Origin: Shinella lacus
GTDB taxonomy: Bacteria > Pseudomonadota > Alphaproteobacteria > Rhizobiales > Rhizobiaceae
Direction of reading: 5' to 3'
Assembly (NCBI RefSeq): GCF_010994755.1
Contig: NZ_WHSB02000005.1
Span: forward strand, 157,281 to 221,280
Length of the DNA stretch: 64,000 nucleotides
Shown: piece after piece, positions 16,900 through 26,285 of the stretch
Layout: each line of letters opens with the position of its first letter
Position numbering within the stretch: the first letter of the stretch is position 1
Notes under the pieces: generated by a model
Told to the model about the DNA's origin: nothing
Seen by the model: the letters and a program-made list of their open reading frames with translations, nothing else
Database searches by the model: none
Made by a program: the position numbers and the translations under genes

Positions 16900-17136
16900 T
16901 TATTCGCTTTCGTCGCATTCGGTGATTTCGCAGACGGATTCTTCCGTCGTGCGGTTGGCGCATTCGGTCAGTGCCTTTTCCCGGGCAGACCCTTCGTTGT
17001 CGTAGCTGTAGCTGTAGCCGTAGCTGCCCTCTTCGGAGACTGCGATGCAGCCCCAGGCGAGCGCCGATGTGGTGGATGTGGCGAAAACGGTCGCCAGGAC
17101 GAGGGCGGCGAGCCCTGTCCGCTGAACGGATGTCAT
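16900..17136 (-). CDS. Small secreted DUF4189-like protein
   Basis: A 78-residue product with a Sec signal peptide (about 1-27, LAALVLATVFATSTTSALA) and a 50-residue mature part that begins WGCIAVSEEG and contains four cysteines (in WGC, TECAN, SVCEI, TECDE), likely two disulfides. The pattern of Trp-Gly-Cys, a short aromatic Tyr/Ser run and AREKALTEC resembles DUF4189 proteins, of unknown function. It is probably periplasmic. Confidence 0.75.
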   Translation of the reverse strand: MTSVQRTGLAALVLATVFATSTTSALAWGCIAVSEEGSYGYSYSYDNEGSAREKALTECANRTTEESVCEITECDESE

Positions 17137-17252
17137 GTTTTAGTCCCCCAAGAAACTGCGCAAGACGCGCAAGCGGAGACTATGGTTGCGGCCGCGAAAT
17201 TTGCAAGCGGATGCAGGGGTTTCGCGCGCGCAATCTGCTCTATGTAGCCGGC

Positions 17253-18473
17253 TCAGCCGACATTGCGCTCCTGCTCGATGCGCGTGGCGGCCTCGGTGGT
17301 CGGGTCGAGGATGATCGGCGACGGCGGCGCTTCGGCGGCGTCCACTTCGCGGATCCATTCGCGCCAGATGGCGACGAGGAGCGCCATGAGGACCGGGCCG
17401 ATGAAGAGGCCGAGGAAACCCATGGTCTTCACGCCGCCGATGAGGCCGAAGAAGGTGGGCAGGAAAGGCAGCTTGATCGGACCGCCGACAAGGCGGGGGC
17501 GCAGCGTTTTGTCGACGATGAAAAGCTCCACCGAGCCCCAGATGAAGAGCGCGAGGCCGGCAACGGGCGAGCCGCTGGAGACCAGGTAGACAGAGACAAG
17601 CGTGAAGGAGAGCGGCGCGCCGCCGGGGAAGAGGGCCATGATGCCGGTGATCACGCCGAGCGTGACGGCGGACGGCACGCCGGCGATCCAGTAGGCGACG
17701 CCGAGCACGATGCCTTCGCCTATAGCGATGAGCGTCATGCCGGTGACAGTGGAGCTGATCGTCGCCGGCACGATGCGCGAAATGCGCTCCCAGCGCATCG
17801 GCAGGATGCGCTCGCCCAGGCGATCGACCTGGCCGGCGAAGGATTGGCCGTCGCGATAGATGAAGAACAGCGCGATCAACATGAAGAGCATGGCGAGTAG
17901 CAGGCCGAAGGCCTTGCCGCCGGCGGCGAGCGCCACCCTGTAGATATTGCCGATATTGGCGCCGCTGACGATCTGCGTCAGTTCGCCGATCGCGCCCGGA
18001 TGATCGAGGAAACGCGTCCATTGCATGTCCAGCCAACCGCCGATGACCGGCAGCGCGCGGATCCAGTCCGGTGTCACCGCACCGGTGCGGTTCGTCTCCA
18101 CCGCCCAGCCGATCCAGTCGCGGATCTCGTGGAAGGCATAGGTCGAGGCGATCATGATCGGCCCGACGATGAAGGCGAGGATCAGCAGGATGGCGATGGA
18201 GGCGGCGAGCGTCCGGTTGCCGCCCACCTGCGCGAGCAGGCGCGCATAGAGCGGCCAGCTGGCAAAAGCGATGACGAGGGCGGCCAGCACCGGCACGACG
18301 AAGCCATGGAAGAAATAGATGCCGGCGAAGACGATGAGGACGAGGAGCCAGCGCGCCGCCGAGATCGGGGATATGAGCGCGACGCTGCTCGGGCGCGCCG
18401 CGCCGAGAAACCGGGGCTCACTTTTGCGATGTTCCGAATGCAGCAAACTCGTCCACTCCCATGAGGCCGGCAA
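17253..18473 (-). CDS. AI-2E family transporter (UPF0118/PerM type)
   Basis: An integral membrane protein of up to 406 residues with about eight transmembrane helices and the family layout: paired helices near the N-terminus (LLVLIVFAGIYFFHGFVVPVLAALVIAFASWPLY), a central soluble loop, and the conserved GVAYWIAGVPSAVTLGVITGIMALFPGGAP followed by PFLPTFFGLIGGVKTMGFLGLFIGPVLMALLVAIWREW. Family members have been linked to export of AI-2 or to Na+/H+ exchange; the substrate here is unknown. No ATG start fits: TTG at 18473 or TTG at 18446 (GGAGTGG upstream) are the options. Confidence 0.85.
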   Translation of the reverse strand: MPASWEWTSLLHSEHRKSEPRFLGAARPSSVALISPISAARWLLVLIVFAGIYFFHGFVVPVLAALVIAFASWPLYARLLAQVGGNRTLAASIAILLILAFIVGPIMIASTYAFHEIRDWIGWAVETNRTGAVTPDWIRALPVIGGWLDMQWTRFLDHPGAIGELTQIVSGANIGNIYRVALAAGGKAFGLLLAMLFMLIALFFIYRDGQSFAGQVDRLGERILPMRWERISRIVPATISSTVTGMTLIAIGEGIVLGVAYWIAGVPSAVTLGVITGIMALFPGGAPLSFTLVSVYLVSSGSPVAGLALFIWGSVELFIVDKTLRPRLVGGPIKLPFLPTFFGLIGGVKTMGFLGLFIGPVLMALLVAIWREWIREVDAAEAPPSPIILDPTTEAATRIEQERNVG

Positions 18474-18616
18474 GCGGCCGGACCATCTAGATAAGGTCTA
18501 CTAGAAGAATGTTAAACATATACGCGGTTTTTAGGGCCGGGGCGCGATGAGACGCCGCAGTCCGCCGCAATTACCCGCCTTGTAAAAAAGCTGTGTGACG
18601 TTGCGCCGACTGATTG

Positions 18617-18632
18617 TTGACGTTTACGTCAA
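18617..18632. promoter_or_regulatory. Palindromic operator-like site before the acyl-CoA ligase gene
   Basis: TTGACGT-TT-ACGTCAA is a perfect 7+2+7 palindrome 125-140 bases upstream of the ligase start. It resembles the sites bound by MerR-family regulators of acyl-CoA and branched-chain amino-acid catabolism (LiuR type), a similarity from memory. It lies in the 283-base spacer 18474-18756, which has no other supported feature. Confidence 0.5.
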
Positions 18633-18756
18633 TGTAAGCTAGCGATAGCCCTTGATGGCGCCCGCCAAAAGCATCATCTTGTCCGCATCGGATGGTTGGA
18701 GGAACCTTCGGTGCCGGCGGGACGGATGATGCCCGCGCGCAAGAGGAGGAGCATGC

Positions 18757-20457
18757 ATGTCGGCCACAGTCCAGGACACTTCCACGCAACCGACCGGCCG
18801 TTTCTGGCTTGCTTCCTATCCGGAGGGCATGGCGGGCGAGATCGCGCCGCTCGGCCATGCGTCGATCGGTGCCCTCGTCGAAAGCTGCTGCGCCCGTTAT
18901 GCCGATCGCCCCGCTTTCACCAGCATGGGCAAGACGCTGAGCTTCAAGGATTTCGAAGCGGCGTCGGCAAAGATCGCCGTCTGGCTGCAGGCGCAGGGCC
19001 TGGAAAAGGGCGACCGCGTGGCGGTCATGATGCCGAACATCCTGCAGAACCCGGTAATCATCTTCGGCATCCTGCGCGCCGGCCTCGTCGTGGTCAACGT
19101 CAACCCGCTCTACACGCCGCGCGAACTGGAACACCAGCTGAAGGATGCGGGCGCCAAGGCGCTGTTCGTGCTGGAGAATTTCGCGAGCACGGTGGCGCAG
19201 GTCGTTTCGCGCACGGCGGTGAAGCACGTGGTCGTCACCACGATGGGCGACATGCTGGGGCTCAAGGGACTGATCGTCAATTTCGTCGTGCGCCGGGTGA
19301 AGAAACTGGTGCCGGCCTGGTCGCTGCCGGGGCATATTCCCTTCACGCAGGCCATGGCGGAGGGTGCGCGCGGCGCGCTGAAGCCGGTCAGCGTTGCGCC
19401 AGGTGACACGGCCTTCCTGCAATATACCGGCGGCACGACGGGCATTTCCAAGGGCGCGACGCTGACCCATTCCAACCTGCTTTCCAACATGGAGCAGATC
19501 AAGCTGTGGATCGAGCCGACCTTCCGGGTGAAGGCGCGGCCGGACCAGCTCGTCTTCATCTGCGCGCTGCCGCTCTACCATATTTTCGCGTTGACGGTGA
19601 ACGGGCTGATGGGCATCGCGCTCGGCGGCCATAACGTGCTGATCGCCAATCCGCGCGACATCCCGGCCTTCGTCAAAGAACTGGCGAAGTATCGCGTCCA
19701 CATCTTCCCGGGCCTCAACACGCTGTTCAACGCGCTGATGAACAATCCGGATTTTTCCAAGCTCGACCTCTCCGAGCTGGTGCTGACGCTCGGCGGCGGC
19801 ATGGCGGTGCAGCGGCCGGTCGCCGAACGCTGGCAGGCGATGACGGGATGCGCCATCACAGAGGGCTACGGGCTTTCGGAAACCTCGCCGGTCGCCACCG
19901 CCAACCGTTTCGACAAGCCGGAATTCACCGGCACGATCGGCCTGCCGCTGCCCTCGACGGATATCGAGATCCGCGACGACGACGGCAACACGCTGGCGCT
20001 CGGCGGGATCGGCGAGATCTGCATCCGCGGCCCGCAGGTCATGGCCGGCTACTGGCAGCGGCCGGACGAAACGGCGAAGGTGATGACGCCGGACGGTTTC
20101 TTCCGTTCCGGCGATATCGGCTTCATGTCGGCGGACGGGTTCACCAAGATCGTCGACCGCAAGAAGGACATGATCCTGGTTTCCGGCTTCAACGTATTCC
20201 CGAACGAGGTGGAGGAAGTGGCGATGTCGCTGGCCGGCATCCTCGAATGCGCGGCGATCGGCGTGCCGGACGAACATTCCGGCGAGGCGGTGAAACTCTT
20301 CGTGGTGCGCCGCAACCCGGCGCTGACGGAGGCAGACGTCAAGGCGCATTGCGCGGCCAACCTCACCAACTACAAGCGGCCGCGCTTCATCGAGTTCCGC
20401 ACCGAACTGCCGAAATCCAACGTCGGCAAGATTCTCCGCAAGGACCTTCGCGGCTAA
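18757..20457 (+). CDS. fadD: Long-chain fatty-acid--CoA ligase family protein
   Basis: A 566-residue acyl-activating enzyme that would convert a fatty acid, ATP and CoA to acyl-CoA for beta-oxidation. Seen: the AMP-binding P-loop YTGGTTGISKGATLTH (near 224-239), ITEGYGLSETSP (near 368-379), GEICIRGPQVMAGYW, the hinge DRKKDMILVSGFNVFPNEVEE (about 466-486) and the catalytic lysine near the end in SNVGKILRKDL. GAGGAGG precedes the start. The similarity is strong to FadD; the chain-length preference is not readable from the sequence. Confidence 0.92.
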   Translation: MSATVQDTSTQPTGRFWLASYPEGMAGEIAPLGHASIGALVESCCARYADRPAFTSMGKTLSFKDFEAASAKIAVWLQAQGLEKGDRVAVMMPNILQNPVIIFGILRAGLVVVNVNPLYTPRELEHQLKDAGAKALFVLENFASTVAQVVSRTAVKHVVVTTMGDMLGLKGLIVNFVVRRVKKLVPAWSLPGHIPFTQAMAEGARGALKPVSVAPGDTAFLQYTGGTTGISKGATLTHSNLLSNMEQIKLWIEPTFRVKARPDQLVFICALPLYHIFALTVNGLMGIALGGHNVLIANPRDIPAFVKELAKYRVHIFPGLNTLFNALMNNPDFSKLDLSELVLTLGGGMAVQRPVAERWQAMTGCAITEGYGLSETSPVATANRFDKPEFTGTIGLPLPSTDIEIRDDDGNTLALGGIGEICIRGPQVMAGYWQRPDETAKVMTPDGFFRSGDIGFMSADGFTKIVDRKKDMILVSGFNVFPNEVEEVAMSLAGILECAAIGVPDEHSGEAVKLFVVRRNPALTEADVKAHCAANLTNYKRPRFIEFRTELPKSNVGKILRKDLRG

Positions 20458-20471
20458 ACGGCGACGCGGGT

Positions 20472-20483
20472 TAAATCGATTTA
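20472..20483. promoter_or_regulatory. 12-base palindrome before pgi (LacI-like operator)
   Basis: TAAATCGATTTA, a perfect palindrome centred on CG, lies 92-103 bases before the pgi start. The core AATCGATTTA recurs before the fructokinase gene at 24447-24456. A central CG in an even palindrome is usual for LacI-family sugar repressors; no such regulator is encoded in this window. Confidence 0.5.
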
Positions 20484-20574
20484 GTTTTTTCGGGCAAGCC
20501 GCGTTTTCGGTCTTGATTTGCGCATGCCAAAGCGACTAGCTAACCGGCATCGTCCAAAGCCAAGGAAGACGCCG

Positions 20575-22200
20575 ATGAACGCGCTTGTCGAAAAGCTGAA
20601 ATCCATCGTTCGCGATACCAACGCCACAGACATAAGGGCCGCCTTTGCCGCCGATCCTGAGCGGTTCTCCCGCTTCAACGCCAAACTCGGCGACTTCCTC
20701 TTCGACTATTCGAAATGCGCGGTGAACGACGCCGTGCTCGACGGGCTGGAGGCGCTCGCCAAGAATGCCGGCGTCGAGACGAAGCGCGACGCGATGTTTG
20801 CCGGCGCGATCATCAACATCACGGAAGAGCGCGCGGTGCTGCACACGGCGCTGCGCAACCGTTCCAACACGCCCGTGCTCGTCGAGGGCAAGGACGTGAT
20901 GCCGGATGTGAACGGCGTGCTCGACGCCATGGGCGCATTTGCAGACGGCATCCGTTCGGGTGCCCTGAAGGGTGCCACCGGCAAGAAGATCACCGACGTC
21001 GTCAATATCGGCATCGGCGGCTCGGACCTCGGCCCCGTCATGGCGACCTTGGCGCTTGCCCCCTTCCATGACGGCCCGCGGCTGCATTTCGTCTCCAACA
21101 TCGATGGCGCGCATATCGCCGATACGCTGAAGCTGCTTCAGGCCGAGACGACGCTCGTCATCGTCGCCTCGAAGACGTTCACGACGATCGAGACGATGAC
21201 CAATGCGGCGACGGCGCGCAAATTCATCGCCGATGCGCTGGGCGACGCCGCCGTCGGCAGCCATTTCTGCGCGGTCTCCACGGCGCTCGACAAGGTTTCC
21301 GCCTTCGGCATCGACCAAACACGCGTCTTCGGCTTCTGGGACTGGGTCGGCGGGCGCTATTCGATCTGGTCGGCGATCGGCCTGCCGCTGATGATCGCGA
21401 TCGGCAAGGAAAATTTTGCCGAATTCCTGGCCGGCGGCCATGCCGTCGACAATCATTTCCGCGAGGCGCCGTTCCGCGAAAACATCCCGATGCTGCTCGG
21501 CCTCATTGGCTACTATCATCGCAACGTGCTCGGTTATCCGTCGCGCGCCATCCTGCCCTATGACCAGCGCCTGTCGCGTTTCCCCGCCTATCTCCAGCAG
21601 CTCGACATGGAATCGAACGGCAAGTCGGTAACGATGGATTCGACGCCGGTCGAGGGCCAGACCGGCCCGGTCGTCTGGGGCGAGCCCGGCACCAATGGCC
21701 AGCACGCCTTCTACCAGCTCATCCACCAGGGCACGACGGTCATTCCGGCCGAGTTCATGATCGCGGCGAACGGCCACGAGAAGGACCTGCGTCACCAGCA
21801 CCAGCTCCTCATCGCCAATTGCCTGGCGCAGTCGGAAGCCCTGATGAAGGGCCGCACGCTGGACGAGGCCAGGGCGCAGCTCACCTCCAAGGGCATGGAC
21901 GAGGCGAAGGCGGACAAGATCGCGCCGCACCGCGTGTTTTCCGGCAACCGCCCGTCGATCACCATGGTCTATGACAGCCTGACGCCCTTTGCACTCGGCC
22001 GGCTGATCGCGCTCTACGAGCACCGCGTCTTCGTGGAAGGCGCGCTGTTCAACATTAACTCGTTCGACCAGTGGGGCGTGGAGCTCGGCAAGGAGCTGGC
22101 GACGGGCCTGCTGCCGGTCGTCGAGGGCAAGGAAAGCGCGGAAGGCCACGATTCATCGACGGCCGGTCTCGTTGCCGCCCTGCTGAAGGCCGCGAGCTAA
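20575..22200 (+). CDS. pgi: Glucose-6-phosphate isomerase
   Basis: Interconverts glucose 6-phosphate and fructose 6-phosphate, 541 residues. Family signatures are present: GIGGSDLGP (near 145-153), [17 protein letters not shown] (near 255-271) and the C-terminal [21 protein letters not shown] (near 487-507); the catalytic glutamate/histidine region is in [16 protein letters not shown]. The start at 20575 has AAGGA upstream and removes an unsupported 19-residue extension. It is preceded by a LacI-like palindrome and followed by a convergent glycosyltransferase gene. Confidence 0.97.
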   Translation: MNALVEKLKSIVRDTNATDIRAAFAADPERFSRFNAKLGDFLFDYSKCAVNDAVLDGLEALAKNAGVETKRDAMFAGAIINITEERAVLHTALRNRSNTPVLVEGKDVMPDVNGVLDAMGAFADGIRSGALKGATGKKITDVVNIGIGGSDLGPVMATLALAPFHDGPRLHFVSNIDGAHIADTLKLLQAETTLVIVASKTFTTIETMTNAATARKFIADALGDAAVGSHFCAVSTALDKVSAFGIDQTRVFGFWDWVGGRYSIWSAIGLPLMIAIGKENFAEFLAGGHAVDNHFREAPFRENIPMLLGLIGYYHRNVLGYPSRAILPYDQRLSRFPAYLQQLDMESNGKSVTMDSTPVEGQTGPVVWGEPGTNGQHAFYQLIHQGTTVIPAEFMIAANGHEKDLRHQHQLLIANCLAQSEALMKGRTLDEARAQLTSKGMDEAKADKIAPHRVFSGNRPSITMVYDSLTPFALGRLIALYEHRVFVEGALFNINSFDQWGVELGKELATGLLPVVEGKESAEGHDSSTAGLVAALLKAAS

Positions 22201-22206
22201 CGCTCG

Positions 22207-23295
22207 TCAGGAGCGAAGGCTGAGACGGCGTGCCGCGAAAGCACCGCGCGGCACGCGGGTGAGGTTTCCGAGGAATTCGCGCGCGCAGGCGCTCCAGCTA
22301 TAGGTCATGGCGCGGCCGCGGGCGACGTCCTTGGGGATGTCGAGCGCCGCAAGTGCGGCTTCCCGCAGGTTCTCCGACAGCGCGCCGCCTTCGCCGAGAA
22401 CGTCCTTCGGGGCAGTGACCGGGAAGGCCGCGACGGGGACGCCGCTCGCCAGCGCTTCCAGCATGACATTGCCGAACGTATCCGTGCGGCTCGGGAAGAC
22501 GAAGACGTCGGCCGAGGCGTAGACGCTCGCCAAGTCCTCGCCGGTCTTGCGGCCGAGGAAATGCACGTCCGGATAACGCTGGCGCAACATGGCGAGATCC
22601 GGCCCATCGCCGACGACGACCTTGCTGCCGGGCAGGTCGAGGCTCAAAAAGGCCGGCAGGTTCTTTTCTACGGCGACGCGGCCGACATTCAGGAAGATCG
22701 GGCGCGGCATGCCGAGATCGCGGCGTTTTGCCGGATCGAACAGTTTGGTATCGACGCCGCGCGACCAGCGCTTGATGCGCACGAAGCCGCGCGCCGCCAT
22801 CTCCGCACCCAGCGACTTGGTCGCCACCATCATGCCGTCGCCGGCATTGTGGAAGCGGCGCAGCCACCAGTAGCTGACGCTTTCCGGAATGGGCAGGCGG
22901 GCGCTGATGAATTCGGGAAAGCGCGTGTGATAGGCCGTGGTGAAGGGCAGTCGGCGCTCGAGGCAGGCGCTGCGTGCCGCCATGCCGAGCGGGCCTTCCG
23001 TGGCGATGTGGATATAGTCCGGCGCGATCTTCTCGATCTCGGCCAGCACGCGGCGCTTCGAGGTGATGGCGAGCCGGATTTCCGGATAGGACGGCAGCGG
23101 CACCGTGGTGAATTCCTGCGGCGTCAGGAAGACGACGTCGATGCCCTCCTCCGCCATCGAGCGGGCGAGCTCTTCGAGCGTGTGCACGACGCCGTTCAAT
23201 TGCGGGCGCCAGGCATCGGTGACGACAAGAATGGTGGGAGCCCGGCCATTCGACCGGGCGGCGGCAAGCGAATCTGGGGCGGTGTGGTCGAGCAT
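22207..23295 (-). CDS. Glycosyltransferase family 4-type (group 1) protein
   Basis: A 362-residue GT-B glycosyltransferase. The N-terminal domain has VVTDAWRPQLNGVVHTLEELAR, typical of GT4 enzymes that glycosylate lipids (the GlcNAc/mannosyl/glucuronosyl lipid type), and TAYHTRFPEFI. The C-terminal nucleotide-sugar domain has NVGRVAVEKNLPAFL, VVGDGPDLAMLRQRYPDVHFLGRK and the EX7E-like FPSRTDTFGNVMLEALASGVPVAAFPV. The ATG at 23295 follows AAAGGGG; the frame runs further upstream only through a repeated palindromic element and should not be extended. The acceptor may be diacylglycerol, as in lipid-remodelling enzymes, but this is inference. Confidence 0.88.
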   Translation of the reverse strand: MLDHTAPDSLAAARSNGRAPTILVVTDAWRPQLNGVVHTLEELARSMAEEGIDVVFLTPQEFTTVPLPSYPEIRLAITSKRRVLAEIEKIAPDYIHIATEGPLGMAARSACLERRLPFTTAYHTRFPEFISARLPIPESVSYWWLRRFHNAGDGMMVATKSLGAEMAARGFVRIKRWSRGVDTKLFDPAKRRDLGMPRPIFLNVGRVAVEKNLPAFLSLDLPGSKVVVGDGPDLAMLRQRYPDVHFLGRKTGEDLASVYASADVFVFPSRTDTFGNVMLEALASGVPVAAFPVTAPKDVLGEGGALSENLREAALAALDIPKDVARGRAMTYSWSACAREFLGNLTRVPRGAFAARRLSLRS

Positions 23296-23376
23296 GGCCC
23301 CTTTGACCATGCTGCGATGACAGGCGAATGAAAGGGCACTTTCAGCCTGTTTTCGCCACCTTGCCCCACCCTCTGT

Positions 23377-23470
23377 CGTCATCCTCGGGCTTGACCCGAG
23401 GATCCATGCGGCACGCGCGGCGCTTGTGGCGTGGATGCTCGGGTCAAGCCCGAGCATGACGGAGGAGAGG
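23377..23470. repeat. RIME-like palindromic repeat, copy A
   Basis: A 94-base element with two hairpins (CCTCGGGCTTGACCCGAGG at its left, GCTCGGGTCAAGCCCGAGC at its right) that are also complementary to each other over about 30 bases, so the whole element can fold as one long inverted repeat. A second copy lies at 50165. It matches the style of rhizobial intergenic mosaic elements. It sits in the 197-base spacer 23296-23492. Confidence 0.8.
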
Positions 23471-23492
23471 TTGCGGCCTGTGTCCTGCCGGC

Positions 23493-24422
23493 TCAGGCGA
23501 GCCCGATTTCCTTTGCCCAGGGCGGGTTTGCGCCGGCGCGCGAGACGGTGACGGCGGCGGCCTTGGCGCCGAGCGCCAGCACCTTGGCGATCTGGTCCTG
23601 GTCGAGCTTCGCCACCTGTTCCTTGGTCAGCAGGTTCTGCATCTTCAGCGAGGCGAGCACGCCGGCATCGAACGTATCGCCGGCGCCGACCGTGTCGACC
23701 ACGCTGACGCGCTCGCTCGGCACCGTGACCTTATGGTTTACGGTATAGCCGACGGCACCTTCCGCACCACGCGTCACGACGACGAGCTTTGCGCCGTGGT
23801 GCAGCCAGTGGCGGGCGAGCGCCTCCTCGTCGCCTTCGAGCCCGAACCAGGCGAGGTCCTCGTCGGAGAACTTCACGATGTCGGACATCGCCGCCATACG
23901 GCGGATGCGGGCCATATGGGCATCCTTGTCCTTGATGAAGCCGGGTCGGATGTTCGGGTCGAGCGAGATGACGCGCTTGTCGTGTTCGCGCGCCAGAAGC
24001 GCCTCGTAGGTCGAGCCGCAGGGCTCGGGGATCAGGCTGATCGCGCCGAAATGCAGCGCCTCGCAATCGTCGCCGAGGGCGGGAAGCTCGGCCTCGGTGA
24101 TCATGCGGCCGGCGGTGCCCTCGTCGTAGAAGGCGTAGGTCGCGTGGCCGTCGACGAGCTTGACGAAGGCGACGGTGGTCGGGCGCGACAGCGTTGCACA
24201 ATAGCTGTAGTCAACGCCGCTTTCCTTCAGCGTGCCGCGCAGGATATCGCCCATCATGTCGTCGGAAAGGCCGGTGAAGAAGCCCGTCGGCACGCCGAGG
24301 CGGCCGAGCGCAATCGCCGTGTTGAAGATCGCCCCGCCGGCATAGGGGGCGTAGGCATCCTCGCCGAGCGTCGACGTGCGCGGCAGCATGTCGATCAGCG
24401 CTTCACCACAACACAGGATCAT
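23493..24422 (-). CDS. frk: Fructokinase (PfkB family)
   Basis: A 309-residue PfkB-family sugar kinase, expected to phosphorylate fructose to fructose 6-phosphate. Seen: CCGEALIDMLP at the N-terminus, AGGAIFNTAIALGRLG (near 28-43), the anion-hole and catalytic base motif DTVGAGDTFDAGVLASL (near 246-262) and ISLDPNIRPG. GGAGGAAG precedes the start. The proximity of pgi and a shared upstream element support a role in hexose metabolism. Specificity for fructose is from overall resemblance, since other PfkB sugar kinases are similar. Confidence 0.88.
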   Translation of the reverse strand: MILCCGEALIDMLPRTSTLGEDAYAPYAGGAIFNTAIALGRLGVPTGFFTGLSDDMMGDILRGTLKESGVDYSYCATLSRPTTVAFVKLVDGHATYAFYDEGTAGRMITEAELPALGDDCEALHFGAISLIPEPCGSTYEALLAREHDKRVISLDPNIRPGFIKDKDAHMARIRRMAAMSDIVKFSDEDLAWFGLEGDEEALARHWLHHGAKLVVVTRGAEGAVGYTVNHKVTVPSERVSVVDTVGAGDTFDAGVLASLKMQNLLTKEQVAKLDQDQIAKVLALGAKAAAVTVSRAGANPPWAKEIGLA

Positions 24423-24436
24423 CAGACTTCCTCCAA

Positions 24437-24462
24437 TCGAACTTTCAATCGATTTAAACGAT
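24437..24462. promoter_or_regulatory. Operator-like repeats before the fructokinase gene
   Basis: Two copies of TCAATCGA/CCAATCGA-like half-sites are spaced over the 77-base spacer, one within the palindromic AATCGATT (24447-24454), which extends to AATCGATTTA, identical to the core of the pgi palindrome at 20473-20483. The site is about 25 bases before the start, a good repressor position. Confidence 0.45.
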
Positions 24463-24499
24463 CATGGCGGAAAGCGCCAGAGCCTTTTAGCGAGCGCCT

Positions 24500-25198
24500 T
24501 TAAGACGTCGGCAGCTCCGCGACGCCGCCATGGGCGGCCGACCAGACGAGCGGCGCATCGAAGAAGGCGGCGACGGAGGCGAGCGTCGCGTCGTCGAAGA
24601 GCTTCTCCTCGCGCGCGACCGCCAGCACGTCGCGCCAGGTGCCGATATGGTGCAGCTTGACGCCGCCATTGGCATATCGGGCTTCCGCTTCCTGGAAGAT
24701 GCCGTAGTAGAACAGTGCCATGCCGTGATCCACCACGCCGCCGGCCGCGCGGATCGCGTCGATGAAGGTGAACATCGAACCGCCAACGGTGACGAGGTCC
24801 TCGATGACGAGCACGCGGGCACCCTCCGGCATCACGCCTTCGATCTGCGCGTTGCGACCATGGCCCTTCGGCTTCTTGCGCACGTAGACCATCGGCAGGC
24901 CAAGACGGTCTGCCAGCAGCGCGGCAAAGGGAATGCCCGCCGTCTCGCCGCCGGCGATCACGTCGAAGCGCTCGAAGCCGGCATCGCGGGTGATGGTGGC
25001 GGCGGCGAAATCCATGATGGCCGAGCGGATGCGCGGATAGGAAAGCAGCTTGCGGCAATCCATGTAGACCGGGGAGGCCATGCCGGAGGCGAGCTTATAG
25101 GGTTCTTCCGGGCGGAAATGCACCGCCTTGATCTCCCACAGCATGCGGGCCATCAGCCCCGCCATCACGTTTTTGTCCGGAAAGGAATTGGAAAACAT
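24500..25198 (-). CDS. pyrE: Orotate phosphoribosyltransferase
   Basis: Joins orotate to PRPP to make orotidine 5'-phosphate in pyrimidine synthesis, 232 residues. The PRPP-binding motif is [13 protein letters not shown] (129-141), and [15 protein letters not shown] (107-121) carries the catalytic-loop lysines and histidine. ATG at 25198 is chosen because GGGGAG lies six bases upstream; a further ATG at 25204 has no spacing for it. The open frame continues upstream through a terminator and is not coding there. Confidence 0.96.
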   Translation of the reverse strand: MFSNSFPDKNVMAGLMARMLWEIKAVHFRPEEPYKLASGMASPVYMDCRKLLSYPRIRSAIMDFAAATITRDAGFERFDVIAGGETAGIPFAALLADRLGLPMVYVRKKPKGHGRNAQIEGVMPEGARVLVIEDLVTVGGSMFTFIDAIRAAGGVVDHGMALFYYGIFQEAEARYANGGVKLHHIGTWRDVLAVAREEKLFDDATLASVAAFFDAPLVWSAAHGGVAELPTS

Positions 25199-25272
25199 CG
25201 GCATCTCCCCACATGGCTGTCTTACCGTGCGCATAGCAGCAAGAGACGCGGCTTTCCAGCATGCCTGACACG

Positions 25273-25305
25273 AAAAACCCTCCCCGGAGGCCGGGGAGGG
25301 TTTTT
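25273..25305. terminator. Bidirectional terminator after doxX
   Basis: AAAAACCCTCCCC-GGAGGC-CGGGGAGGGTTTTT style symmetrical hairpin with A run on one side and T run on the other. It ends the leftward doxX gene and separates it from pyrE. Confidence 0.85.
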
Positions 25306-25331
25306 CTGGAGGATCAGAGTATCGCGAATGC

Positions 25332-25775
25332 TTAGGCGGCGACGGTCTTGCCGGCAGAAGAGCGGGCGTCCAGCGAATAGGCGCCGGGGCCGAAGGCGGC
25401 GAGCACGAGGAAGCCACCGGCGATCGTGATGTTCTTCCACATCATCAGGCCGTTGAAGAGGGTAAGCAGGCCGTTTGCGCCTTCCGGAAAGTCCGGAACG
25501 TTGATCGCGCCGCTGTGGAACACGAGAGCTGTGAACACGCTGAAGGCGGCAAGAAGGTAAGCGGCGATGCGCGTCTGGAAGCCGACGAGCACGAAGAGGC
25601 CAGCGACGACTTCGAAGAGACCGGCGAGGTAGGCAAGCGCGGTCGCGGCCGGCAGGCCGGCACCGGCGATCATGCCGGCGGTGCCCGACGGATCGATGAG
25701 CTTCGGATAACCGGCAGTGATGAACATGAGGGCGAGAAGAATGCGTCCGACGAGGACGACGACGTTCTGTTGCAT
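25332..25775 (-). CDS. DoxX family membrane protein
   Basis: A 147-residue inner-membrane protein with four hydrophobic helices (about 7-20, 43-65, 70-90, 110-130). [20 protein letters not shown] and the loop [21 protein letters not shown] are characteristic of DoxX/YphA proteins, some of which take part in thiol or oxidative-stress responses. It stands alone, with a terminator behind it and a divergent small gene in front (201-base spacer 25776-25976, no clear motif). Confidence 0.9.
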   Translation of the reverse strand: MQQNVVVLVGRILLALMFITAGYPKLIDPSGTAGMIAGAGLPAATALAYLAGLFEVVAGLFVLVGFQTRIAAYLLAAFSVFTALVFHSGAINVPDFPEGANGLLTLFNGLMMWKNITIAGGFLVLAAFGPGAYSLDARSSAGKTVAA

Positions 25776-25976
25776 GGAAAGCTCCTGAGGCTTTGGTTGT
25801 TTGCGTTGGCAGAGAGATATCAGTTTTCCGTCGTCAAACTAGACGGGCGATCGGGATACAGATCGTTCGCTTTTTGTGAACGACGCCTTGTTCCCGCCGG
25901 AACAGAACCCTCGCCCCAGCCGTGCAACAAACGAGACACGACACCCCACCTCAGAAATCTCCAGCCGGAGCCCCCC

Positions 25977-26165
25977 ATGCGCCACTATCTGCTCGCCCTC
26001 GCGCTCGCCGCCGCCTCACTTGCTTTCACCGCGCCCGGCCATGCCGGCACGGCCTATGCGGACGGCTATTACGGCCACTACCAGCAGACCTGCATCACCA
26101 AGCGCATCCGCACTGAAGGCGCCTATGGCAAGACCGTCACCAAACGCGTGCGCATCTGCCAGTAG
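25977..26165 (+). CDS. Small secreted protein of unknown function
   Basis: A 62-residue product with a signal peptide (MRHYLLALALAAASLAFTAPGHA, cleavage about residue 23) and a short mature part rich in Tyr and basic residues with two cysteines (QQTCITKRIRTEG, KRVRICQ). Similar tiny exported proteins with a CxTKR pattern are common in rhizobia. CGGAG lies ten bases before the ATG. No function can be assigned. Confidence 0.65.
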   Translation: MRHYLLALALAAASLAFTAPGHAGTAYADGYYGHYQQTCITKRIRTEGAYGKTVTKRVRICQ

Positions 26166-26285
26166 AAGACGGGACCGCCCCGGAACTCTCCGTTCTTTTC
26201 TGTTGCATGCGCCCCGCGGCTGGGCGAAGATTTGAGCCGAGCGGCGCGTCTTCGTTTCGTCAGCGGCGGTCGGGGGAAACCGGAT

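Noticed and set aside
18571-20349. 592-codon leftward frame opposite the acyl-CoA ligase gene
   Set aside because: Low-complexity His/Arg-rich antisense translation; the ligase is intact on the plus strand.
20536-22149. 537-codon leftward frame opposite pgi
   Set aside because: Antisense shadow; pgi has all family motifs.
26232-26285. Earlier start for the Crp/Fnr gene
   Set aside because: The upstream 18 codons give no family resemblance, and the ATG at 26286 gives the usual N-terminus.
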